From contig NZ_MRCB01000008.1 in NCBI RefSeq assembly GCF_001904635.1, positions 110,535 through 174,534 of the forward strand: a stretch of DNA of 64,000 nucleotides, written 5' to 3'. This DNA comes from Hydrococcus rivularis NIES-593. Lineage in GTDB: Bacteria > Cyanobacteriota > Cyanobacteriia > Cyanobacteriales > Microcystaceae. How positions within the stretch are numbered: the stretch's first letter is position 1; every line of letters begins with the position of its first letter. Positions 57,533 through 64,000 of this stretch are shown here, piece by piece. The position numbers were made by a program, and so were the translations under genes. A model generated the notes under the pieces. That model was not told the origin of the DNA. It did no database searches and was given only the letters and a program-made list of their open reading frames with translations.

Positions 57533-58342
57533 ATGACAGTAAATTTAACTATCGGTATTATTACTTGTGGTAGACCCGATCGCATTAGTAAATGCCTCAA
57601 TAGTATTAGCAAATATACTGATTTGGCTCATTCAATTTTAGTTGTAGACAGTAAAATCACTAGCGAAAACTTAGGACTTTATCAAGGCTTTCCAAACCTC
57701 ACAAGTATTACTTTTGATTCTCCTATTAGTCCTGCTGCTGCTAGAGCGATCGTCGCTCAAAATATATCTACTCCATATGTTTTATTTTTGGACGATGATA
57801 TTCAAATTGTGCAGGGAACTGTATCAAAAATGGTTGAATACTTAGACAAAAATTTAGAGGTTGATATTGTAGGAGGAGCTTGGCTAGAAAGAGGAAAATA
57901 TCGAGAGCTAGGGCAATTCTTTAATTTTGGAACGATAGGCGATCGCCCGATTATTTACAAAAGCTTTTTAAGTCTGAATGAAGCTATAAATTTAAACCTA
58001 AGTAGCGTGCGAGTGGATGGCGTACAAGCTACATTTTTAGCCAGAAAAAAAATTTTCGATCGGGTTCAATTCGATCCTAGATATGGCTTTTATTTTGAAT
58101 TGTTTGACTTTTTTTTACAATGTAAGCAGCAAAATATTTATTTGAAAGCTTTACCTGATGTTATTTTTGAACATAATCCCACTACTTACCGCATTCCTAC
58201 TTTAAGACAAACTAGCGATAGCAAAAGCGATCGACAAAAATTTATTGATAAATGGGGAATTTATCCAATTGGTTCGTTAGGAGGAAGATTAGTAAAACTT
58301 TCTGAACCCAAAAAATTTCGCTTATTTCACTTTTTCAAATAA
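57533..58342 (+). CDS. Glycosyltransferase, family 2-like
   Basis: A 269-residue GT-A protein. Nucleotide-sugar binding is suggested by LTIGIITCGRPDRISKCLNS and the DxD-type VLFLDDDIQIVQG. The ED/acceptor region is YFELFDFFLQCKQQN. Starts at the ATG 57533; an upstream TTG at 57506 overlaps the flippase stop and is less likely. Sugar and acceptor are unknown. Confidence 0.8.
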   Translation: MTVNLTIGIITCGRPDRISKCLNSISKYTDLAHSILVVDSKITSENLGLYQGFPNLTSITFDSPISPAAARAIVAQNISTPYVLFLDDDIQIVQGTVSKMVEYLDKNLEVDIVGGAWLERGKYRELGQFFNFGTIGDRPIIYKSFLSLNEAINLNLSSVRVDGVQATFLARKKIFDRVQFDPRYGFYFELFDFFLQCKQQNIYLKALPDVIFEHNPTTYRIPTLRQTSDSKSDRQKFIDKWGIYPIGSLGGRLVKLSEPKKFRLFHFFK

Positions 58343-58349
58343 AGAAAAG

Positions 58350-59306
58350 ATGGAGACAAATACTAAAAATCCTATTTTTATTGTTGGCTGTCCTCGTTCG
58401 GGAACGACGTTGCTTCAGCAGATGTTAGATGCTCATCCCGATATTGCGATCGCGCCTGAAACACATTTTATTCGTAACTTTTATCTCAAGCGAGAAACCT
58501 ATGGAGATTTAACTCAAGATGTTAATTACTGTCGATTAATTGAAGATATTGTAGCGCTGCCTGTATTTCCAGAAATGGGACTCAACGCCGAGTATTTTCG
58601 CGAAGCGGCATGGAAAATTGAAAGAAGTTATGCAGCCATTTTCAATCTGATATTACAGCAATTTGCTTGTACCAAAAATGCTCGAATAGTTGGTGAAAAA
58701 ACGCCAAATCATTTACTATACATGTCAATATTAGAGCAATTTTTCCCTACTGCCCGATTTATTCACATAATCCGAGATCCACGTGCAGTCATTAACTCTT
58801 GGCGAAAAGTTCCTTGGTCTAATGGCAGCTTGCACGAAGATGCGGAAGTTTGGCGACGCTATATGGCAACAGCTCGACTTTCGCCGCCTTCTCAAGGTTC
58901 TATACTAACTATACACTACGAGCAATTGGTATTAAATCCTGAAATGAGCCTGCGTTCTGTTTGTGATTTTTTAGGTTTGCCCTTCGAGCAAGCGATGTTG
59001 TCGTATCATTTACTTTTATCTCAAACTATCAATACAGTACGAGAACCCTGGAAAAATCAAGCAACTCAGTCAATCAGTCAAAAATCTCTAGATCTTTGGA
59101 AAAAAGAGCTATCACCGTCTATGGTAGCTGAAATTGAAGCAGTTGTTTGGTCAGAAATGAAACTTCTCGGATATCAAACACAAACTCCGCTACTACAAAT
59201 TCTAATCAAGTCCATACCAAACCAAACAAAACGTAACTTCAGACAGATTAAAAATCGCTTGTTTCAAAGCATTCAAACTCACTTAAAAACGATCGCAACA
59301 GATTAA
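58350..59306 (+). CDS. PAPS-dependent sulfotransferase
   Basis: A 318-residue protein. The 5'-phosphosulfate loop PRSGTTLLQQMLDAHP and 3'-phosphate-binding region RDPRAVINSWRKVPW identify it as a sulfotransferase. The likely catalytic His/Glu region is EKTPNHLLYMS. It follows the GT2 gene by 7 bases and precedes the GT4 gene by 4 bases, so it is part of the operon. It probably sulfates the exopolysaccharide, as xss-type sulfotransferases do in Synechocystis. The substrate is inferred. Confidence 0.85.
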   Translation: METNTKNPIFIVGCPRSGTTLLQQMLDAHPDIAIAPETHFIRNFYLKRETYGDLTQDVNYCRLIEDIVALPVFPEMGLNAEYFREAAWKIERSYAAIFNLILQQFACTKNARIVGEKTPNHLLYMSILEQFFPTARFIHIIRDPRAVINSWRKVPWSNGSLHEDAEVWRRYMATARLSPPSQGSILTIHYEQLVLNPEMSLRSVCDFLGLPFEQAMLSYHLLLSQTINTVREPWKNQATQSISQKSLDLWKKELSPSMVAEIEAVVWSEMKLLGYQTQTPLLQILIKSIPNQTKRNFRQIKNRLFQSIQTHLKTIATD

Positions 59307-59310
59307 ACGA

Positions 59311-60588
59311 ATGAAGATCGGCTATTTGCAAATTGGCTCTTCTGAGCACGGGGTTTGCCGCTACGGCAATTTACTGGCACGAGAAGCTCAAAAGCGAAAA
59401 AATTTAAATGTTACTGAAGTAAACATTACTCTAAAGAGAGACTGGAAACACAATCGTGCCATCCTTACTGATGCTGCCAAGCAACTTTCAGCAGCAGATG
59501 TCGTTCATTTTCAATATAGTCTCGGTAACAATAAAAATCTTTGGGGTCAAAGTTGGTTAAAGTTATATTCTCTTTGGGTGTTTGTCAGTCATTGTTCTAG
59601 TCCCTTAGTCGTGACACTTCACGATATTTATCCTCTCCCTTCTTTTAGTACAGAAGCATTTAACTTTATCAATCGTTGGTTTCAACCTACTGTTTCAACT
59701 ACAACCGAAAAAAACGCCGTTGCATCTTCCGTCGCTTCAACTCTCAAAAAAATAAAATTAAGCAATCCTATCTCTAAGCTATTTGCCACGTTACGACGCA
59801 TTTCTGGAGCAAATTTAGAGGCTTTTACTCTCCGTTGGTTATTAAGTCGAGTAGAGTTAGTTTTTGTCTGCTCGGAAGTAGAAGCACAACGACTAAAGGC
59901 AATTGTTAATAATAATAAGACTCGAATCGTGCCTATTTATGTTGAAGAGAGGTCTATAACTATAGATCGACAAAAAGCACGCGAACTTCTCAGACTAGAC
60001 AAAAATCAAAAAATCATAACATTGCTAGGATTTATTCATCCTCGTAAAGGGCATCAGTTGATAGTCGAAGCAATGTCAAAATTACCTGCTGATGTCATAG
60101 CAATTTTTGCTGGAAGCACCAGTCCCGATCCTTATTCGCAAGCATATCTAGAACAGCTTTTTAGGTTAGCAAAAGCTAGCGGAGTCGAATGTCGCTTGCG
60201 AGTAACAGGTTATTTATCTGAGGAAGAATTAGAGTTATATTTATTGGCTACTGACCTTGCCGTTTGTCCTTTTCAAAATCTTTCTGCCTCGGCCTCGCTG
60301 TCAACCTGGATTTCTGTAGCTCGTCCCATTCTAGCGTTTGATTTACCTCAAATAGCAGAATATAATAAGCTTGAACCAGGTGCAATTAAGACTTTTAGTC
60401 CTTACACTTCAGATGCCTTGGTCGATGCGATCGCAAACTTTCTAAATGCGAACCATGATGAAATCGAGCCGGCTGTAGATCGTCTTCGGACAAAGCTTTC
60501 CGTCACAACGATTTTCGATCGGCTTCTAACATACTACGATAATTTTGCCAAAAAATACGAGTTGCTCGAACTAAGTACAAATTTGTAG
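59311..60588 (+). CDS. Glycosyltransferase, family 4-like
   Basis: A 425-residue GT-B enzyme. The N-terminal acceptor domain starts KIGYLQIGSSEHGVCRYGN and has VVHFQYSLGNNKNLWG. The C-terminal domain has LLGFIHPRKGHQLIVEAM, RVTGYLSEEELELYLLATD and the C-terminal CPFQNLSASASLSTWISV. Four bases after the sulfotransferase. Donor and acceptor are unknown. Confidence 0.82.
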   Translation: MKIGYLQIGSSEHGVCRYGNLLAREAQKRKNLNVTEVNITLKRDWKHNRAILTDAAKQLSAADVVHFQYSLGNNKNLWGQSWLKLYSLWVFVSHCSSPLVVTLHDIYPLPSFSTEAFNFINRWFQPTVSTTTEKNAVASSVASTLKKIKLSNPISKLFATLRRISGANLEAFTLRWLLSRVELVFVCSEVEAQRLKAIVNNNKTRIVPIYVEERSITIDRQKARELLRLDKNQKIITLLGFIHPRKGHQLIVEAMSKLPADVIAIFAGSTSPDPYSQAYLEQLFRLAKASGVECRLRVTGYLSEEELELYLLATDLAVCPFQNLSASASLSTWISVARPILAFDLPQIAEYNKLEPGAIKTFSPYTSDALVDAIANFLNANHDEIEPAVDRLRTKLSVTTIFDRLLTYYDNFAKKYELLELSTNL

Positions 60589-60648
60589 AAAAACGAGCAA
60601 AGAATTTAGCTTCGCTCGCGGATATAAAACATAATTAGAAGAACTCTC

Positions 60649-61725
60649 ATGAAAATTTTAATTCCCGATTTTTGCGTTCCTAATACTTATATTCACGACT
60701 TGGCTTTTGCCTTAGAAGAATTGGGACATGAAGTTTTTTGGAATAGTGATAATCTTTTTTTTAGTCAATGGATACCCGATGTTATTGTCAGTCAATGGGC
60801 AGAAGGTTATTTCCGCACTTCTTCCTTTCTCAAGGAAATTACAAATTTACAGCCTCATCATTTAGAATTTTTAGAAAATAAGTTAAAGCAAATAAGAAAG
60901 AAAACGTTAATCCTTGCCTTCGTTCATAATGTTCAACCTAGACCCACTGGAATTCGTCAATTCGACAAGAACCTAGAGAAACTGTTCCAAATTAACTATG
61001 ACAGCGCTCATGCTTTCGTACACCTTGGCAAGCAGAGCATATCTGAATTAAGTACCTACTATCCTGAGTATATATACAAAAATAAGCCTTCATTGACGAT
61101 TTCTCATGGCTTGCACGAGCAGCTCAAGCTTAACTATCTTCCACTCGATCGACCAATTGACAAAGCCGATAGTTTTCGCATTTTTGTGCCGGGAGCGATA
61201 AGATTTTGGTCGGAATTAACTTTTTTAATTAGGGCATTTATTAAAGCTAAAATTCCCAAAAAACAGTCGATTATTGCGGGTAGCGGGTATGTTCTTGAAA
61301 GAAGTCCCCTAAAGCCTTTGCGACATACATTGATTAAAAGTATCCCCGGAGTCTTTTTATATGGTCGTCGTCTTGATGACAAAACACTCTGTCGCGAAAC
61401 CGTCGCTGCCGACTTGGTAATAGCGCCTCGACTTCAAGCAACGAATTCGGGAATTCCTTATCTGGCGGCAACATTTGGTAAGCGTTGTCTTGGCCCCAAT
61501 GTTGGTAATATTCCAGAAGCATTAAAGGAGCTGAATGGGATTCTTTTTGAACCAGGAGACATATCTTCACTGGCAAGAGCAATGGAAAAAGCCTATCACG
61601 AACGCGATCGCTTCTCACTACCAGATCCACCCTGTCCATCATGGAGAGAAATTGCTCAACAGATAGAGAGTTTTATTTTCATGCTAAAAAATCGAAATTT
61701 AGTCTCAAAAAAGTATAAACGGTAA
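60649..61725 (+). CDS. Glycosyltransferase (GT-B fold), C-terminus overlapping a toxin remnant
   Basis: A 358-residue GT-B-like protein. The C-terminal half has IFVPGAIRFWSELTFLIRA, FLYGRRLDDKTLCRETVAAD, QATNSGIPYLAATFGKR and GNIPEALKELNGILFEPGDI. The last ~15 residues (FMLKNRNLVSKKYKR) lie opposite a Doc-like toxin frame on the minus strand, so they are probably not original. Last intact gene of the polysaccharide cluster. Confidence 0.75.
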   Translation: MKILIPDFCVPNTYIHDLAFALEELGHEVFWNSDNLFFSQWIPDVIVSQWAEGYFRTSSFLKEITNLQPHHLEFLENKLKQIRKKTLILAFVHNVQPRPTGIRQFDKNLEKLFQINYDSAHAFVHLGKQSISELSTYYPEYIYKNKPSLTISHGLHEQLKLNYLPLDRPIDKADSFRIFVPGAIRFWSELTFLIRAFIKAKIPKKQSIIAGSGYVLERSPLKPLRHTLIKSIPGVFLYGRRLDDKTLCRETVAADLVIAPRLQATNSGIPYLAATFGKRCLGPNVGNIPEALKELNGILFEPGDISSLARAMEKAYHERDRFSLPDPPCPSWREIAQQIESFIFMLKNRNLVSKKYKR

Positions 61726-61825
61726 TCAAAGCCACTCTTTTATTACCATCTACAAAACAATGGTATTTAATCAATCCATAGCCGTAAGCAGCAGCTAATT
61801 CATATAAAGTGGCTTCGCCATTACT
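61679..61825 (-). pseudogene. Fragment of a Fic/Doc-family toxin gene
   Basis: The minus strand reads NGEATLYELAAAYGYGLIK, then HCFVDGNKRVALITVYTFLR, ending at a TGA at 61679-61681. HxFxDGNKR is the Fic/Doc active-site motif, here with its catalytic His and phosphate-binding NKR intact. The gene lacks its N-terminal half, which is cut off next to MITE-A at 61832, and its usual C-terminus. No antitoxin gene is seen. Confidence 0.8.
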
Positions 61826-61831
61826 CTAGTA

Positions 61832-62042
61832 ATATCAAATCCGGTCGAACGACCACAATAACAAGTCCCGCTCGCGACTCCTGTTGGTCGCACTACATGT
61901 TATGACTAATTATACCAATTTTCAGGTTTTCGCGATCGACATTCTTCACCCCTCTCCCTATTTGGGAGAGGGGTTGGGGGTGAGGGCGATCGACTATCTG
62001 TGTCATTAACAAATGAAAAATGATATTAAACGGATTTGATAT
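61832..62042. mobile_element. MITE-A, second copy, interrupted by a MITE-B
   Basis: The ends ATATCAAATCCG (61832-61843) and CGGATTTGATAT (62031-62042) are as in 17174-17268, in opposite orientation. The inner 114 bases (61913-62026) are MITE-B. Removing them and one TA gives exactly the 95-base length of the intact copy. Confidence 0.8.
61912..62026. mobile_element. MITE-B copy inside MITE-A, itself carrying a 54-bp palindromic insert
   Basis: The ends match the element at 45474-45534. It is flanked by TA on both sides (left 61911-61912, right 62027-62028). Within it, 61941-61994 is an additional insert carrying CCCCTCTCCC/GGGAGAGGGG, flanked by nine-base direct repeats GCGATCGAC (61932-61940 and 61986-61994). 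Subtracting the insert leaves the 61-base length of the other copy. Confidence 0.8.
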
Positions 62043-62159
62043 AACAGAGATTTTTTGGCTTGTTTGCAGTTGAGCCAACCCGCCGCGCCAGGATGCGATT
62101 GTACGCTTCGCGTCAATCGTCAGTTAGCGGCGGTGTTGACTTAGCGGGAGAGTCCTGGT

Positions 62160-62776
62160 TCTCAATGTACTTTAGATAAGTTTCCTAGCTATCTGCGTCG
62201 TGCTGCTATCGAGTTTGGCTGCGGACAAGTGTCTTCATTTTTAACTCGATATAGAGAATGGCACTCCGGTAGTCGCCAACGACGAGATGCACTCCCGCCA
62301 CGGTTCAACCCGAAAGCTGGTTGTTATCCGGCACTGTATAAAGGACAGTGCATCAAATTTCACGACGATTTTGGGGTTGCCGAAATTAACATCTGGAACG
62401 GTTTTGATTGGGTTTGGACGAACATTCAAATCACAGGGTTGCGAGATCGTCATCTGCTCAGTCACAGCAAGGGGTTGTCTCCCTCGCTGATTGTTAAGAA
62501 CGGCAGGGCGAAAGCCAAGCTAACCCAGAAACTCCACAAAGGATTTTGCAAAGGCTTATACCGCCGCGCTGCTGGACTCAATCGCAATATGGCACAACAC
62601 TCTTAATGGCTTTTACAATATTGCTGCCCGATACTTGGCATACAAACTTAAGCTGGCATACAGAAATGGTTGTCAGTTGCCTTCTAGCAAAAGCTCTGGA
62701 GGCAAGTCGAGAATGCCGATTACTCTATCTCGTTTCTGGGATAGAGAAGCCGCTCATGTACGCAAAGCGTCATGAG
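62160..62776 (+). pseudogene. Decayed IS200/IS605-type tnpB
   Basis: The recognisable parts are an N-terminal block (YLRRAAIEFGCGQVSSFLTR, then CYPALYKGQCIKFHDDFG), a central piece (LTQKLHKGFCKGLYRRAAGL) and a C-terminal piece in another frame (NGFYNIAARYLAYKLKLAYR). The segments with the RuvC catalytic Asp and zinc finger are missing: the frame joins LSPSLIVKN directly to the helical middle region. No TnpA and no element ends were identified. The upstream part 62043-62160 may also belong to it. Confidence 0.7.
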
Positions 62777-62801
62777 TCGGTGCATTCACTCAGAGGAGAG
62801 C

Positions 62802-63764
62802 TTAAGGCGAGTAGCGATGGTAACGAACGGGAGCAAAAATAGATCTTGCCCATTGCCACCACCACTGGAAATAAGAGTGGGGGCTATCGTTTGTGAAATG
62901 TTCTGGGGCAATTTGTTTAATCTTGGGAAGATGCACCCATGGCACTTCGGGGAAGGTATGGTGTTCGTCGTGGTATCCCGTGTTGAAAAATAGGATATTG
63001 CTCCAATGATAAGTGGAATAGGTTTTGCCTTGGTGGTAAATGTTGTGTTCGCTAATCGATTGTCCGCTAAACGTTATTCCCCAATACCCAACCATAAGGG
63101 ATACAGTCCAAAAAAAATACAGCGAAGCTTTCCACCCAATCAGCCCCCACGCTAAGACATAGAGAATGAGAGTGGTTGCGATTAATAATACAGCGACAGA
63201 TTTTGACCTCTTCGCTCCCTTGATTTGGCGATCGCTATCGGATGGAACTATGCTAGAGATGATGAAGTCGGTAAGAACCGAACCGCCGGGAAAGAGATGC
63301 AACAGGGCCTCGACTGCTCGCAAAGAAACCCGATCGCTCAAGAATTTTGCCCGCTTTTTATCCCACCACTCGTAGTCTTTCATATAATCATTTAAATGCA
63401 TATGATGGGAGGGACCGTGCCTGGAAACGTACTTCAGTGAATAACCGAAGGAAAGCGTTCCCAGTTCGATTAAGAGCAAAGTAATAACAGAACCAAATCT
63501 GCCTTTGAGGATTAGATTATGGGCGGCTTCATGAATGAAAGTCGTAAGCGAATGTAGGATGAACTGCCCGACAAAAAAAGAGACAAAACCCACCATCCAC
63601 CAAGTGAGATCGCTGACTAGCCACGCGACGAGCCATTGAAGGGCAACGAGAACTGCGATCGCAGCGATCGACCAAGGATAGTTGCCAAAATACTGTTTTA
63701 TTTCAGGATGTTCTTCCAGAATTTTTTTGCGCCTTTCAACGTGCCAGCGAGCATCGGCAGTCAT
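62802..63764 (-). CDS. Fatty acid desaturase family protein resembling sphingolipid delta-4 desaturases
   Basis: A 320-residue membrane di-iron enzyme. Histidine boxes are HEAAH, HGPSHHMHL and HDEHH, all intact. The start WHVERRKKILEEHPEIKQYF and the C-terminal NTGYHDEHHTFPEVPWVHLP resemble DEGS-type dihydroceramide desaturases rather than DesA/DesC. About four membrane helices are seen. The substrate is unknown; sphingoid-base or fatty-acyl lipids are both possible. It ends just beyond the tnpB remnant and 26 bases from its stop. The 183 bases upstream (63765-63947) show no gene. Confidence 0.82.
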   Translation of the reverse strand: MTADARWHVERRKKILEEHPEIKQYFGNYPWSIAAIAVLVALQWLVAWLVSDLTWWMVGFVSFFVGQFILHSLTTFIHEAAHNLILKGRFGSVITLLLIELGTLSFGYSLKYVSRHGPSHHMHLNDYMKDYEWWDKKRAKFLSDRVSLRAVEALLHLFPGGSVLTDFIISSIVPSDSDRQIKGAKRSKSVAVLLIATTLILYVLAWGLIGWKASLYFFWTVSLMVGYWGITFSGQSISEHNIYHQGKTYSTYHWSNILFFNTGYHDEHHTFPEVPWVHLPKIKQIAPEHFTNDSPHSYFQWWWQWARSIFAPVRYHRYSP

Positions 63765-63947
63765 AACCCTTCTTTAATCAGTTTAGCAGTAGACCATTGA
63801 ATTTTATGGTCAAAAACAGTATCCATAGTACCATTGACAATAACTTTTCTTAATCTCGCAGGATTGCTCCAACGAGACCAGAGGATCGAACTCCCCAAGC
63901 TTTAAAGATTCCCAGTGCCCCTGGGTACTTAGTCCCCTTTGCAAAAT

Positions 63948-64000
63948 GATTAAAGTCAGTGAAGAGGTCGCCCCCTCCACTGCTCTCCAAAACCGTGCTT
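63948..64000 (-). other. Probable 3' end (domains V-VI) of a group II intron, running out of the window
   Basis: Read on the minus strand: AAGCACGGTTTTGG (the 3' part of a domain-V-like hairpin), then a domain-VI-like hairpin TGGAGG...CCTCTTCA, then CTGACTTTAAT, a typical intron end. The rest of the intron would lie beyond base 64000. The assignment rests on pattern memory and is incomplete. Confidence 0.4.

Noticed and set aside
63870..63910. GAGTTCGATCCTCT on the minus strand, resembling a tRNA T-arm
   Set aside because: The stem pairs poorly and no acceptor, D-arm or anticodon arm can be formed around it.

Overview
The window is chromosomal DNA from a cyanobacterium. The evidence is the photosystem II genes psbE-psbF-psbL-psbJ behind rubA and ycf48, a plastid-type NDH-1 cluster (ndhA-I-G-E), a CpcT-type bilin lyase, a Kai-clock cluster, a pix-type phototaxis operon, a phytochrome/Rcp1 pair, and very frequent GCGATCGC (HIP1) octamers. 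Intergenic DNA carries many short dispersed palindromes and MITE-like elements, as in coccoid or pleurocapsalean genomes. The species cannot be fixed from the sequence alone.

Layout. 1-2.1 kb: a broken phytochrome histidine kinase and its response regulator. 2.3-6.8 kb: ispG, a DRTGG-type protein, an EbsA-like protein, a small membrane protein and dusA. 6.9-15.8 kb (minus strand): a five-gene chemotaxis operon read as pixG'-H-I-J-L, whose receptor has five GAF domains, three with cyanobacteriochrome-type chromophore cysteines. 16.3-24.4 kb: a GH114-like lipoprotein, a DCC-family protein, holB, an FHA protein, a copper P-type ATPase carrying an in-frame repeat insertion, and a CoA-disulfide-reductase/rhodanese fusion. 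24.6-27.4 kb: kaiA3-kaiB3-kaiC3. 27.6-32.9 kb: rubA-ycf48-psbEFLJ converging on ndhAIGE across a bidirectional terminator. 33-41.3 kb: potBC permeases, cpcT, a dynamin-like GTPase, an extended YqeY, clpS and a pentapeptide-repeat membrane protein. 41.4-45.3 kb: a PEP-CTERM remnant and a divergent manganese ABC transporter (mntC / mntA-mntB). 45.6-56.4 kb: scpB, an ABC ATPase, a ferritin-like remnant, small exported proteins, cobM, prmA, serA, a GT39 mannosyltransferase and mnmG. 56.5-61.7 kb: a surface-polysaccharide cluster with a deleted flippase, three glycosyltransferases and a sulfotransferase. 61.7-64 kb: a graveyard of a Doc toxin fragment, nested MITEs and a decayed tnpB, then a sphingolipid-type desaturase and a probable group II intron edge.

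How the genes work together. The pix operon encodes a light receptor, CheW, CheY and CheA proteins for phototaxis. The Kai3 cluster is a second-type clock module. rubA, ycf48 and psbEFLJ all serve photosystem II assembly, and ndhAIGE forms part of the membrane arm of NDH-1. MntABC supplies Mn to photosystem II. The most unusual aspects are the decay and insertion events: a ~300-bp nest of palindromes kept in frame inside the copper ATPase, a three-level nested element with a clean TA duplication, a Doc remnant forming the antisense of a glycosyltransferase tail, and several genes with apparent internal deletions.
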